A stretch of 64,000 bases of DNA from Sandaracinus sp. (GCA_020633125.1 JACKEH010000019.1:1-64000), one strand, 5' to 3'; positions 1-11,744 are shown, numbered from the stretch's first letter. The notes: generated by a model not told the origin, from the letters alone. A program made the numbers and translations.

Positions 1-2816
<2,816 letters not shown>

Positions 2817-2996
2817 GATCCCTCCTGCAGCGACGGCACGCCTGAGGCAGCTTCGAAACGTGTTTCAGAGCGTCGCCCCCAGAGCACGAATCCGTTGCAC
2901 TGTCTCGTGCTCTTCTTCTGGAGAGGGCGCTGCGACCTGCAAAGCCAGATCGGAATCCCCTCCCCACCGCTCGCACCGAAGCCGTGCACGCGGTGG

Positions 2997-3013
2997 CCGC
3001 CCTCACAGGGCGG
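2997..3013 (-). terminator. Small hairpin over the stop codon of the hydroxylase gene
   Basis: CCGCCCT and AGGGCGG form a 7-bp perfect stem with a 3-base loop spanning the stop codon of the gene ending at 3003. There is no U-tract, so it is only a possible weak terminator or mRNA 3' end. Confidence 0.25.
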
Positions 3014-4238
3014 GGGGCGGCTCGTTGGTCACGACCGGCGCGCCGTCGGTCGGCGGCGGTACCGGCAGCTTCGTGGTCTCTCGTTCTTCACGGCTCTCGG
3101 TCGAGCCGACGAACGGAAAGAGGAACTGCCGCACGAAGCCCTCCGGCACGTAGTCGCCGATGACGCCGTAGCGATGCGGCCACTGGCGATCCGCCGTCAC
3201 CGCGGTACCGAAGAGGTAATCGAGAAACGCGAAATGTGCCGCGTAGTTGCGGTCGATTGCCTCGGTGTCGCGCGAGTGGTGCCAGTGGTGAAAGTTCGGC
3301 GTCACGATCACGTAGCGCAGCGGCCCGAGGCGCGCGCTGACGTTGGCGTGGTTGAACACCGCCTGAAAGCCCACGACGATCACGTACGCGTCGACCACGC
3401 GCTGCGTGAAGCCGAGCACGAAGATGGGCCCGAGCACGAGCACGCGCGTGAGGATCAGCTCGAAGATGTGCTGACGCGAGCCCGCGATCCAATCCATCGC
3501 CTTGGCGCTGTGATGCACCGAGTGAAAGCGCCAGAGGAAGCCCACCTCGTGGTACGCGCGGTGAAGCCAGTATTGCGAGAGATCCGCGACGAGGATGCAG
3601 AGCAGAAGCGCCGGAACGAAAGGAAGACCCTGGACGAAGCCGCGTAGGCTGTCGCTCTCGGCCCACCCGAACGCGCCGTGCACGATGCGGTTGACCACCA
3701 CGAGCACGGCACCGACCGAGAGGTGGTTGATCACGAAGTGCTGCAGGTCGGTCTGCCACTCCGGGCGAAAGATCGGCTGCTCACGCCGCAGCGGGAAGAG
3801 CTTCTCGATCAGCACGAAGACGATCGTCGACCCGAGCAGGTCGAGGATGAAGAAGTCGAGACCGATGTAGGGCGTGTCGTCGGCGAAGTCTCCGATCGGC
3901 ACCGTCGCGCCGCCCAGCAGCTGCGCGACGCCGAGGAACGCGAACGACCACACGGCGAGCCAACGCGCGCGACCGAGCACGAGGTTCGCGACCGAGATCA
4001 CGCCGGAGAGCACCATGCCGCCGAAGAGCAGGTAGCGAAGCGTCTGCACGTCGTACTGCGCGCGAAGCTCCGGCGTGCTCGTGTAGGCCGGGAAGTGGAA
4101 GCCGATCACGCCGAGAAGCGCGAGCCCCGCGAGCGTGAGCGCGAGGACCCCGCTCGCCATGCCACGCCCCGGCTGAAGCGACCCATGGCCACGGGTGAGC
4201 TTGTTGAGCTTCTCGAGGGGCGACGGCTCCGACTCCAT
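3003..4238 (-). CDS. Sterol desaturase/fatty acid hydroxylase family membrane protein
   Basis: This 411-residue integral membrane protein belongs to the di-iron fatty acid hydroxylase/sterol desaturase superfamily. It carries the histidine boxes HRAYH (226-230), FHSVHH (238-243) and HHWHH (317-321), with another His near 297. Hydrophobic segments lie around 28-48, 70-88, 95-115, 125-145, 170-188, 205-222 and 262-295. Such enzymes use O2 and an electron donor to hydroxylate or desaturate lipids at the membrane. The substrate cannot be read from sequence; polypeptide length and layout resemble the many bacterial members of unknown substrate. The start (MESEPSP) gives a short cytosolic leader before the first helix. 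It lies on the same strand as the next gene upstream, 126 bases away, and is probably transcribed separately. Confidence 0.8.
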   Translation of the reverse strand: MESEPSPLEKLNKLTRGHGSLQPGRGMASGVLALTLAGLALLGVIGFHFPAYTSTPELRAQYDVQTLRYLLFGGMVLSGVISVANLVLGRARWLAVWSFAFLGVAQLLGGATVPIGDFADDTPYIGLDFFILDLLGSTIVFVLIEKLFPLRREQPIFRPEWQTDLQHFVINHLSVGAVLVVVNRIVHGAFGWAESDSLRGFVQGLPFVPALLLCILVADLSQYWLHRAYHEVGFLWRFHSVHHSAKAMDWIAGSRQHIFELILTRVLVLGPIFVLGFTQRVVDAYVIVVGFQAVFNHANVSARLGPLRYVIVTPNFHHWHHSRDTEAIDRNYAAHFAFLDYLFGTAVTADRQWPHRYGVIGDYVPEGFVRQFLFPFVGSTESREERETTKLPVPPPTDGAPVVTNEPPPAL

Positions 4239-4364
4239 CGCGGCAGGCTAACAGGCAGCCGAAACGACACGTGAAGGGATTCGTGGGCCCCGTACGCAGG
4301 ATGCCGCGTTCCCGCACCGCGTGGCGCGTTCGAGCGAGGGCCGCACGGTTCGGCGACCCGAAGC

Positions 4365-5396
4365 TCAACGCCCGGTGAACCGAACCAGCGCGAAGGGATC
4401 CGGTTCCCGATCGAACGCGAAGCGCACCGCCTGTCCGTTGAGCAGGTAAGGCACGCCCTCGGCGACGACGACGTCGGTCATGCCTTCGGCCACGTCGACC
4501 GACTCCGAGCGCACGGCGCGCCAGTCGGCCGTGACGGCCTCGAGGGTGGTGAGCTCGCTCGTGAACGCGACGAGCAGCCGGCCGTCCGCGCCCCACGCCA
4601 TGCCGTCGGCGCCGCTCAAGGCGGGCGTCGCGTCCAAGAAGCCCCCGTCGATCTCGACGTCGACGACCTCGCGCGTGGTCAGGTCGATGCGCACGAGCCG
4701 CGACGGCAGGTACACGATCGCGAGCAGCGCCGACTCGTCCGGCGTCGCCACCAACGCGTTCAGCCCCACGAGCCCACCTTCGAGCGCGTCGTCGGTCGCG
4801 AAGAGCGTCACCTCGCCGTCGGCGATTCGGTAGACGTTCGGGTGCTCGCGGTCGCTGACCCACGCGACGCCGTCGCTCGTGACCGTCACGTCCGTGCAAG
4901 TGGCGCGGGGGTGCGCGTCCGACAGGTCGTGGGTCGCGACTCGTTCGCCGGTCCGTAGGTCGAGCTCCCACACGTAGCCGAGGTAGGGCGGCTCCTCTTC
5001 GGTCGTCTCGCGCTGGTCGTCCATCGCGCAGACGAAGAGTCGGCGTCGCTCGGCGTCGACGTGCATGCCGAGCGTCCACCACGTACCTGGCGCGGTCTCC
5101 TCGAAGAACACGGTCTCTTCGCCGGTGCGCCGATCGACCCGGTGCACGCTTCCGTCGCCGAGGCTTCCCACGTAGAACGCGCCGTCCACCGGGTCGTAGC
5201 TGCCGCCTTCCGGAAAGCGGGCCTCCAGCGGGTAGCGGTCGAGACCCTCGACGCCCGCGTCCTCGGCCGAGGCGTCGTCGACCGAAGCATCCGCACCGAC
5301 GAGCGCGGCGTCGTTCTCCAGGCCGCCGTCGACGCCGGGATCCCCCCCGCCAGAGGTTCCACAAGCCGCGAGGAGCACGAAGAGGAGGCGTCGCAT
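4365..5396 (-). CDS. SMP-30/gluconolactonase-like beta-propeller lipoprotein
   Basis: A predicted 343-residue lipoprotein. The start at 5396 gives a classic signal, MRRLLFVLLAAC, with the lipidated Cys at 12, followed by a low-complexity linker rich in Gly, Asp and Ala. The rest reads as repeated beta-propeller blades (EGGSYDPVDGAFYVGSLGDG, GTWWTLGMHVDAERRRLFV, GLVGLNALVATPDESALLA) typical of SMP-30/gluconolactonase/strictosidine synthase-like six-bladed propellers. The frame stays open upstream to 5588, but that extension has no signal peptide in the right place. It is divergent from a LysR regulator across 116 bases, so it is a candidate regulatory target. Catalytic activity (a lactonase) is possible but not shown. 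Confidence 0.75.
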   Translation of the reverse strand: MRRLLFVLLAACGTSGGGDPGVDGGLENDAALVGADASVDDASAEDAGVEGLDRYPLEARFPEGGSYDPVDGAFYVGSLGDGSVHRVDRRTGEETVFFEETAPGTWWTLGMHVDAERRRLFVCAMDDQRETTEEEPPYLGYVWELDLRTGERVATHDLSDAHPRATCTDVTVTSDGVAWVSDREHPNVYRIADGEVTLFATDDALEGGLVGLNALVATPDESALLAIVYLPSRLVRIDLTTREVVDVEIDGGFLDATPALSGADGMAWGADGRLLVAFTSELTTLEAVTADWRAVRSESVDVAEGMTDVVVAEGVPYLLNGQAVRFAFDREPDPFALVRFTGR

Positions 5397-5425
5397 GGCG
5401 GCCAGACTAGAGGCGCATCCACCTT

Positions 5426-5458
5426 TCGCACTTCGCAACTTTGCGACCGCATATCGCA
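5426..5458. promoter_or_regulatory. TCGCA repeat cluster, candidate LysR operator
   Basis: In the 116-base divergent region, TCGCA occurs at 5426, 5433 and 5454, and its complement TGCGA at 5442. TGCGA(5442)-N7-TCGCA(5454) is a perfect inverted repeat with a 17-base span, similar in shape to LysR-type boxes. It lies between the start codons at 5396 (minus) and 5513 (plus), where a LysR protein would control itself and its divergent target. Confidence 0.45.
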
Positions 5459-5512
5459 GAATCGAGACCGGGCTCGCTTGGCGCGCGCGCCCGTCGAGGG
5501 CACCCTCGGAGG

Positions 5513-6358
5513 ATGAGCACCCCGAGCTGGGACGATCTTCGCTACCTCGAAGCGCTCTCTCGCCTGGGCGACGTCGGCGCGGCGGCACGTGAGCTCGAGG
5601 TCTCGGTCTCGACGATCTACCGGCGGATCGCGGCCCTCGAAGAGAGCACGGGCGCGCGATGTTTGGCCCGCACCGCCGGCGCCACCGAGCTCACCGACGC
5701 GGGACGCGCCTTCGCCGACGCCGGCCGTCGGATGCGTGAGGCGCTGCACCGCACGGTGGGTGACGTACGTCGGCGTGAGGAGAGCCTGGCAGGCACGGTG
5801 TCGCTCACGACCGTCGAGGGCATGGCGCCGCTTCTGGCTGAGCCCCTTCGCGCGCTGCGCCGACGGCATCCCGAGCTTCGCGTCGACCTCCTCCTCTCCG
5901 ATCGCGGGCCGAGCGTGCGTCGCCGCGAGGTGGACGTGGCGATCAGCATCGTGAAACGGCCGCCCCCGGAGTGCTGGGGGCGTCGTCTCTTTCGCTTCGA
6001 CTACGCCGTCTTCGGAACTGCGGAAGCCTTCGCCGCCGAGCCGCCGAGCTGGGTGGTGCTCGGCGCCGCCAACGCCAGCACGCCCGAGGCGAAGTGGGAG
6101 GCGCGGCTCGCGACCCCGGTCGCGGTGTCCACCACGAACCGCGGGGCGTTCCTCTCCCTCGTCCGACAAGGCGTGGGCCTCGGACTCCTGCCACGCCCGC
6201 TCGCCGCACGTTTCCCGGAGCTGATCGAAGACTCGACGCGCCGCGAGGGACTACGTGCGCTCGATCGCGTCGCGTGGGTGCTGACGCACGAGGCGCATCG
6301 CAAGAGCCCCCGCATCGCGGCGGTCACGGCCGCGCTCGCGTCGCACTTCGGGGGCTGA
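5513..6358 (+). CDS. LysR-family transcriptional regulator
   Basis: A 281-residue LysR-type regulator. The N-terminal winged helix-turn-helix covers about residues 5-65 (WDDLRYLEALSRLGDVGAAA, with a recognition helix around SVSTIYRRIAALEE). A linker helix follows, and the C-terminal periplasmic-binding-like effector domain starts near residue 90 (GTVSLTTVEGMAPLLAEPLR). The length is slightly short of the usual 290-310 but complete. The start MSTPSWDD places the helix-turn-helix normally; GGAGG abuts the ATG, which is unusually close. The frame is open to 5441, but an earlier start would run into the operator-like repeats. By context it probably controls the divergent SMP-30-like lipoprotein and itself. 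The effector is unknown. Confidence 0.85.
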   Translation: MSTPSWDDLRYLEALSRLGDVGAAARELEVSVSTIYRRIAALEESTGARCLARTAGATELTDAGRAFADAGRRMREALHRTVGDVRRREESLAGTVSLTTVEGMAPLLAEPLRALRRRHPELRVDLLLSDRGPSVRRREVDVAISIVKRPPPECWGRRLFRFDYAVFGTAEAFAAEPPSWVVLGAANASTPEAKWEARLATPVAVSTTNRGAFLSLVRQGVGLGLLPRPLAARFPELIEDSTRREGLRALDRVAWVLTHEAHRKSPRIAAVTAALASHFGG

Positions 6359-6804
6359 CCGTGCCGACCACTCGGTATGGATCGAATCCGTGCGGCGCTC
6401 GGTAGAGGGGCCCCGATCCGGTTTGGGGGAGCCGCTCCCTCGAGAAAGGAGAAGAACGGATTCGTGCTCCGACCGGCGTGGCCTCGAGCCCACGCCGAGG
6501 GGGGCTTCCCTCGTTCGTCGCCGAGGGTCGCGGACGCGTCGACACGCTCCGCTGGGTTTCCCGCGAGATTGCCGAGGGTCACACCCCAAACAGGGGACAC
6601 GCTACAGGGACGAGGACGAGAACGAAATCGCTTTCCGAGATTGTCAGGGTTCTCCTAAAACGCTGATTTCACGAGTGAAAATCGTGTTTCATGATCGGGT
6701 GCGGTGATCGATGCGATCGTGGCGAGGTGCCACAGCGAGAACGCATTTTTCTCGCATAACCCAAATGGGTGAGGCCTGGCACGGCGGATGCGAAGGGGTC
6801 TCGC
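6359..6804 (+). promoter_or_regulatory. Upstream region of the roadblock gene with three inverted repeats
   Basis: This 446-base stretch has no convincing gene. The last 140 bases are relatively AT-rich. They hold TTTCAC-GA-GTGAAA (6667-6680), a hairpin GCGAGAA-N7-TTCTCGC (6735-6755) and ACCCA-AA-TGGGT (6759-6770). The last one ends 34 bases before the start codon at 6805. They may be repressor sites or 5'-leader structure for the roadblock/GTPase genes. Nothing recognisable was seen from 6359 to 6660. Confidence 0.4.
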
Positions 6805-7695
6805 ATGACTCCCGAGCTCGCCACCCCCGACCTTCCAAGACTCCCCTCCACCCTGCGCGTTTGGCTCGATCGCGTGGACGAGCTGGGCTCGGGTGAGCTG
6901 GTCGTGGACACGGGCCAAGGCGTCGGCCGGGTGTTTCTCCATCGCGGCCACGTCGCATGGGTCGTCGCAGACCGTCGCGGGGAACGCCTCGTCGGCGCGT
7001 TGACCAGACGCACCTCGCTCGACCGCCACACGCTCCGCGAGTCGTTCGACCGCTGCCGGAGCACGGGCGCGAACTTCGCCGAAGACCTCGTCGCTCGTGG
7101 CCTGGTCCCTCGCGACACGATGCGTGAGGTCCTGCGCGGCCACAACGCGAGCGAGCTCGGGCGGCTCGCCGACTCGGGAGCGGAGCCGCGTGTCCTCTTC
7201 CGGCCGTCGTCGCGACGCTACGCATCCGACTTCCTCTTCAGCGTCGACGAGCTCTTCGTCGACGAGCGGCCCCTTCGCGCTTCCGAGCGTGTGGCCCGCC
7301 CCCCCGAGAACCTGCAGGAGAACGCACGAATGGCGAACATCAAAGAGAGCCTCGACGAAGTCATGAAGCTGGACGGAGCCATCGCGGCCGCGTTGGTCGA
7401 CTGGGAGTCCGGCCTGACGCTCGGCACCATCGGTGGTGGCCCGGGCTTCGACATCGAGCTCGCGGCCTCCGGCAACACGTCGGTCGTGAAGGCCAAGATG
7501 GGCGTGATGCGTGCGCTCGGAATTCAGGGTGGCATCGAGGACTTCCTCATCACCCTCGGCACGCAATACCACCTCATCCGCCCGCTCACGAAGAACCCCT
7601 CGCTCTTCCTCTACGTCGCGATCGACAAGGAGAAGGGCAACCTCGGCCTCGCGCGTCACCGCGTGCGCGCCCTCGAGGAAGGGCTGACCCTCTGA
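6805..7695 (+). CDS. Roadblock/LC7 domain protein with an N-terminal DUF4388-like domain
   Basis: A 296-residue protein with two parts. Residues about 20-160 resemble DUF4388/PATAN-type modules (GVGRVFLHRGHVAWVVADRR and downstream helices). Residues about 176-296 begin MANIKESLDEVMKLDGAIAA and form a roadblock/LC7-like domain (AALVDWESGLTLGTIGGG). Roadblock proteins bind small Ras-like GTPases; MglB, which regulates polarity GTPase MglA in Myxococcus, is the known example. The ATG at 6805 follows GAAGGGG by seven bases; an earlier ATG in frame at 6769 lacks that signal. The roadblock part has its own Met at residue 176, so an internal product is conceivable. The MglA-like GTPase follows 188 bases later, which supports a functional pair. 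Confidence 0.7.
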   Translation: MTPELATPDLPRLPSTLRVWLDRVDELGSGELVVDTGQGVGRVFLHRGHVAWVVADRRGERLVGALTRRTSLDRHTLRESFDRCRSTGANFAEDLVARGLVPRDTMREVLRGHNASELGRLADSGAEPRVLFRPSSRRYASDFLFSVDELFVDERPLRASERVARPPENLQENARMANIKESLDEVMKLDGAIAAALVDWESGLTLGTIGGGPGFDIELAASGNTSVVKAKMGVMRALGIQGGIEDFLITLGTQYHLIRPLTKNPSLFLYVAIDKEKGNLGLARHRVRALEEGLTL

Positions 7696-7883
7696 GCCGA
7701 CGGATCGACACGAAGGGTGGGGGCGCACCCTTCGTGCTCGGTCACTCTCGCGCGGCTCCCTCGCGATCGTTCGTGCCTTCTCGTCGAAGGCGCTCCCGGC
7801 ACGCCGGTTCGAGCTCCCGACCTCCGACACGTGCTCGCGGGCCGCGGCCCTTGCTCCGAGTCCTCGACCCCTGGTGATCGAAG

Positions 7884-9077
7884 ATGGCCCATCGTGACCT
7901 TCGGCATGGAGAGCTCGTGCTTCGCGTCGTCTACGACGGGGCACCGAGCGCTGGGAAGACCACCAACGTCCAGCGCCTTCACGAAGGGCTGCTCGCCAAG
8001 CGCGACGGACGGCTGGAGAGCCCCGGAACGTCGGGGCGGCGAACCGAGTGGTTCGATCGGCGCGAGTTCTTCGGGGGCTACCTCGACGGGATGCCCGTGC
8101 GCTGCGAGCTGCTCAGCGTGCCCGGCCAAGCGCACCTCACCCGCCGACGCCACGCGCTCTTGCGAGACGCCGACGCGGTCGTGCTCGTGCTCGACGCGAC
8201 GCGGCCCGAGACCCACGCGGCCTCCTACGCGTCGTTGCTGCAGCCGGGACTCGATCCCGCGCGCGTCGTCGTGCAACTCAACAAATGCGATCTCGCGACC
8301 CCCGACGAGAACGAGGTGCGGCGACGGCTCGACCTGCCTCCCTCGACGCTCGTGTCGTGTGCGGACGCGGCGTCGGGCGAAGGCGTCGGGTCGACGTTCC
8401 TCTCCGCCGTGCGTCTCGCGACCGAGCACGCACGACAGGCGCTGTCGCGAGGCGAGCTTCCCGCGCTCGAGCGCCCACGCGATGCGGCTGCGTTGTGGGC
8501 CACCTTGCACGCCGAAGAGCGACCGGAGCTCCCCGCGCACTGGCATCCGGTCGGTGAGGTCGTGCCGCTCGTCGTTCGGCGTGTGCTCGCGGCGGCCATC
8601 CCCAGCACTTCGACGCGCGCCTGGGCTCTCGAAGGATCCTACGAGTGGGTCGGCGCCGGCTTCGTGGTGCATCACCACCCGAGCTGGCGTTTCGACGACA
8701 TCGACGTCGCGTGGCGAGAGCTCGCGGCGCACCTCGGTCCGCACCGCTTCGCCGTGACCTCGCCGACCGGCGAGACGTTCGTGCTCACGCGGGATGCGCC
8801 GACCTTGCTCGAAGAGGTCGACGCTTGCCTCGAGGCGGACGAGGCGCCGACGGCCCTCTCGCGTCTCCTGCACGCGTGGGAAGGATTGACCCACGTGCGC
8901 GGGCACGCGGTCGTGCGTGTCGCGAGCGCCGCCTGCGTGGACGGCGCCTGGGTGCACCTCGGCTTGGGTACGACGACTCCTGCGTCGTCGCGAGGCTTGT
9001 CGGCGAGCTTGAGGGCGTCCCTCGAGTCACACGGCGCGTGGCCCGAGCTGTGGAACCCTCGCGCGATGTCCACCTAG
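7884..9077 (+). CDS. MglA-like Ras-family GTPase with a long C-terminal extension
   Basis: A 397-residue protein whose first ~190 residues form a small GTPase of the MglA/ArfRSR type. Visible motifs are the P-loop GAPSAGKT (19-26), VPGQ in place of the usual DxxG (79-82, as is typical of MglA) and NKCD (133-136). Residues about 195-397 are an extension without a recognised fold; MglA itself is only about 195 residues. In Myxococcus, MglA sets cell polarity and drives motility together with the roadblock protein MglB. A roadblock protein lies just upstream here, so a related switch is likely, but with an added output domain. The start MAHRDLRH places the P-loop at the expected distance from the N-terminus. 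Confidence 0.75.
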   Translation: MAHRDLRHGELVLRVVYDGAPSAGKTTNVQRLHEGLLAKRDGRLESPGTSGRRTEWFDRREFFGGYLDGMPVRCELLSVPGQAHLTRRRHALLRDADAVVLVLDATRPETHAASYASLLQPGLDPARVVVQLNKCDLATPDENEVRRRLDLPPSTLVSCADAASGEGVGSTFLSAVRLATEHARQALSRGELPALERPRDAAALWATLHAEERPELPAHWHPVGEVVPLVVRRVLAAAIPSTSTRAWALEGSYEWVGAGFVVHHHPSWRFDDIDVAWRELAAHLGPHRFAVTSPTGETFVLTRDAPTLLEEVDACLEADEAPTALSRLLHAWEGLTHVRGHAVVRVASAACVDGAWVHLGLGTTTPASSRGLSASLRASLESHGAWPELWNPRAMST

Positions 9078-9222
9078 ACCCCGCCGCAAGTTCGTTCGGC
9101 AAACGACCTCCACGCCGATCCTCCACGGCAACCCGGAACTCGGCGGGTGTACTCGCGCTTGGCGAACGCGGCTCGCCGCACTCCGACGAGGACGGTCGCC
9201 GCTCCTGCGCTATCGTTCGTGC

Positions 9223-10101
9223 GTGCAGGGGAAGACTCTCTGTCGGCAGTGCGGTCGCGCGTTGCTACCAGGCTTCACGTCGCCGTGCGCCGTGTGCGTC
9301 GCGGGCGTTCCGCCGGAGCTCGCGCTGAACGGGCGTTGGAGCGCGCTGAAGGTGGGCACGCTCGCGTTGATCTGCGACCCGTTGTTCCTCGGGACGATCT
9401 TCGCGTTGATTCGTGGTTCTTCGCGTATCGCGACGGCCCGCCGCTACCGCCGCACGCACGGCCATCACCCGGCGCTCTGTGACGTCCGGACCGAGGCGCT
9501 CTGGGGGTTGGTCCTGGGAAGCCTGCGTCTGTGGGTGCTCGCCGCGGTGCTGCTCGGTTTCGGCCTCGCGTGGATGCTCGGGCTCGCCGACGACACACGC
9601 GTCGACTTCCCGAGCGAAGGTGAGGAGATCGCGGCGCTGCTCGCGTCGAACGAGCCGGGCGAGCGCGCGTTCGGAGCCCGCCAAGCGGCTGAAGCGTTGG
9701 ACGAGGGTCACGTCGACGTCCTCTGCACGCAGGCGACGTTGCTTCGTGACGCGGTCACGCTCGACGACGCGGAAGCCGGTCGCGCCGCGGCGCGCGCGTG
9801 GCTTCGCTGTGGCTACGACGCTTCTTGGTACGCCGGGTCGTCGGACCTCGCCCGCGGGCGGGTGCTCGTGGCGAGCGTGACGACGGACCAGCCGCGGCTC
9901 TTCCAAGTCTTGCTCGCGCTCGAGCTCGCACGCGGCGCCACCGCTCTCTCGCACCTCCCCGACGTCGCCGAGGTCCTTCCGAACGAACGACCGGACGCCG
10001 AGTTCGTTCAGGCCGCGACGAGCATGCGCGACGACCCCGCGTTCGGCGTCGTGGGTCGCGCGTGGTGCGAGCACCTGACCTGCCGGAAGGTGGCCCCGTG
10101 A
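9223..10101 (+). CDS. Membrane protein with an N-terminal zinc ribbon, function unknown
   Basis: A 292-residue protein starting at a GTG at 9223. Residues 7-27 contain a paired CxxC arrangement (CRQCG, then CAVC) typical of a short zinc ribbon. Two hydrophobic segments follow, at about 44-66 and 103-125. The remainder is soluble, helical and Ala/Leu-rich, possibly HEAT- or TPR-like (ERAFGARQAAEALDEGHVDV). Its last codon overlaps the GTG of the next gene by four bases, so the two are probably co-translated. I do not recognise a family. Confidence 0.6.
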   Translation: MQGKTLCRQCGRALLPGFTSPCAVCVAGVPPELALNGRWSALKVGTLALICDPLFLGTIFALIRGSSRIATARRYRRTHGHHPALCDVRTEALWGLVLGSLRLWVLAAVLLGFGLAWMLGLADDTRVDFPSEGEEIAALLASNEPGERAFGARQAAEALDEGHVDVLCTQATLLRDAVTLDDAEAGRAAARAWLRCGYDASWYAGSSDLARGRVLVASVTTDQPRLFQVLLALELARGATALSHLPDVAEVLPNERPDAEFVQAATSMRDDPAFGVVGRAWCEHLTCRKVAP

Positions 10102-10748
10102 CCAAGTTCGGCTTCGTCTCGCTCGTACTGCTGCTGGCCTTCGCGTCGATCGGATGCTTCGCGGGAGCGGCGCTGATCGCCTTCGCGCGGACCGACCGCG
10201 TCGAGGTGCCTTGCGATGCGCTGCAAGATCTCCCGACCCACGAGGGGCCGGTCATCCTACGCGGCTGCCACGTCGACTTCGGCCTACGCCTCCAAGACCC
10301 CTACGCCGAACCGACCTTTGCCGTTCGAGGTTCCGACGAGCGCCTCTTCGTCGAGGTCGAAGACCCGGAGCGGGTCGAGGTCGCGCGGCAGCTCCGGGTG
10401 CTCGGACTGCGTTTCGATCGTCCGGGCATGGCGCAGCGGTTCGCGGAACGGCGTCGCGCGCTCGAAGGACCTTTCGACGTGGAAGGCCGCTTGGAGTTGC
10501 TCGCGCCCACCTCGGTCGCCCACGCGGCCGGGTCTCTCGAGACCTCCCGCTCGGACGCCCGAATCGTGCGCGCCTTCTCCCTTCGGCTCTCCTCGCTCCC
10601 GCTCTTCCCGTTGCTCTACGGCCTCGTCTTCGCGCTCTTGCTCGCGTGGCTCCTGCGTGCCCAACGCGTCTGGGAGGAAGAACGGCGCGCGTGGGAGCGC
10701 GCGCACGGCGTCGAGGTCGAGGGAACGACCACGCCGCAGTTCTTCTGA
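10098..10748 (+). CDS. Two-helix membrane protein, function unknown
   Basis: A 216-residue protein whose GTG overlaps the stop of the preceding gene (GTGA). Hydrophobic helices lie near the N-terminus (VTKFGFVSLVLLLAFASIGC onward, residues 4-30) and near the C-terminus (about 171-195, LFPLLYGLVFALLLAWLL). The ~130-residue region between them is probably extracytoplasmic. A charged C-terminal helix follows. No family is recognised. Coupling to the zinc-ribbon membrane protein suggests a two-protein membrane unit. Confidence 0.6.
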   Translation: MTKFGFVSLVLLLAFASIGCFAGAALIAFARTDRVEVPCDALQDLPTHEGPVILRGCHVDFGLRLQDPYAEPTFAVRGSDERLFVEVEDPERVEVARQLRVLGLRFDRPGMAQRFAERRRALEGPFDVEGRLELLAPTSVAHAAGSLETSRSDARIVRAFSLRLSSLPLFPLLYGLVFALLLAWLLRAQRVWEEERRAWERAHGVEVEGTTTPQFF

Positions 10749-10778
10749 TCGCGCGACTCGTATCGCGCTCGTCGCGGT

Positions 10779-11744
10779 TCAAGCGGGGTAGGGCGGAAGC
10801 TTCGCCTTCTCTTCGTCGTATTTGTCGGATTCGACGAAGAGGTAGCGCGCGAGCGGCACTTCTTTGCGGATCCGCTGCTCGAGCTCGTTCGTCCGCTCGA
10901 TGATCTCGTCTCGCGTCAGCTCGGCCGCCCACTCGACCTTGATCGCGGCCAAGAGCTGATCCTCGCCGAGCTGCAGCGTGCGCAGGTTCATCAAGCGCAC
11001 CACACCTTCGGTCTGCTCGATCTGCCTGCGGAGCTCCGCTTGCGTCTCGGGACTCGCCGACTCGCCGATGAGCAGCGACTTGGTCTCGCGGGCCACGACG
11101 ACCGCGATGACGATCAGCAGCGCGCCGATCGAGAAGGTCGCGTAGGCATCCCAATACGGGTTGCCCGTGGTGAGCGTCAGAATCACGCCGGCCAGCGCGA
11201 GGACCAGACCGACCAGCGCGCCCGTGTCCTCCATCCAGATCACGATGATCTCGGTCGACTTCGAGCTCTCGATGAACTTCAACATGCTCTGCTTGCCGCG
11301 GAGGCGGTTCACCTCGCGGGTCGCCGCCCACCACGAGAACCCCTCGAGCAAGATCGCGACGACGAGCACGCCGATCGCGACCTCGGGGTAGGCCATCTCG
11401 TAGGTGCCGCCGGCTTCGCGAATCGCGTCGAGCTCGTCGATCTTGTGAAGGCCCTCGTAGAGCGCGAAGAGCCCACCGAGCGAGAAGAGCATCACCGCGA
11501 CGATGAAGCTCCAGAAGTAGCTCTCCATCTTGTAGCCGAAGGGATGCCGCTCGTCGGGAGGCTTCGCGGCCTTCTTCATGCCCCACAGGAGCAACACCTG
11601 GTTCCCGGTGTCGGCGAGCGAGTGAATGGCCTCGGCCATCAACGACGCCGACGCGGTCAGAAAGAACGCGACGAACTTCGCGATCGCGATGCCTAGGTTC
11701 GCGCCGAGCGCGAGCAGGACGACCTTCTTGGAACCGTGCGCCAT
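10779..11744 (-). CDS. Cation diffusion facilitator family transporter (SLC30A9-like)
   Basis: A 321-residue CDF transporter that exports divalent metal ions across the inner membrane. Six helices can be placed around 8-30, 40-55, 78-100, 125-147, 168-190 and 195-215. TM2 carries HSLAD (HxxxD metal-site pattern), the loop has PDERHPFGYKMESYFWS typical of the SLC30A9-like branch, and TM5 has WMEDTGAL in place of the usual HxxxD. The C-terminal cytosolic domain spans about 225-321 (ETQAELRRQIEQTEGVVRL). The start at 11744 (MAHGSKKV) puts the first helix at the N-terminus; the frame is open further upstream but that part is not CDF-like. The metal is uncertain. Confidence 0.85.
   Translation of the reverse strand: MAHGSKKVVLLALGANLGIAIAKFVAFFLTASASLMAEAIHSLADTGNQVLLLWGMKKAAKPPDERHPFGYKMESYFWSFIVAVMLFSLGGLFALYEGLHKIDELDAIREAGGTYEMAYPEVAIGVLVVAILLEGFSWWAATREVNRLRGKQSMLKFIESSKSTEIIVIWMEDTGALVGLVLALAGVILTLTTGNPYWDAYATFSIGALLIVIAVVVARETKSLLIGESASPETQAELRRQIEQTEGVVRLMNLRTLQLGEDQLLAAIKVEWAAELTRDEIIERTNELEQRIRKEVPLARYLFVESDKYDEEKAKLPPYPA

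Noticed and set aside
6377..6658. A possible 93-residue gene after the LysR gene
   Set aside because: Overlapping open frames exist in several phases; none has a ribosome site, domain or plausible composition.
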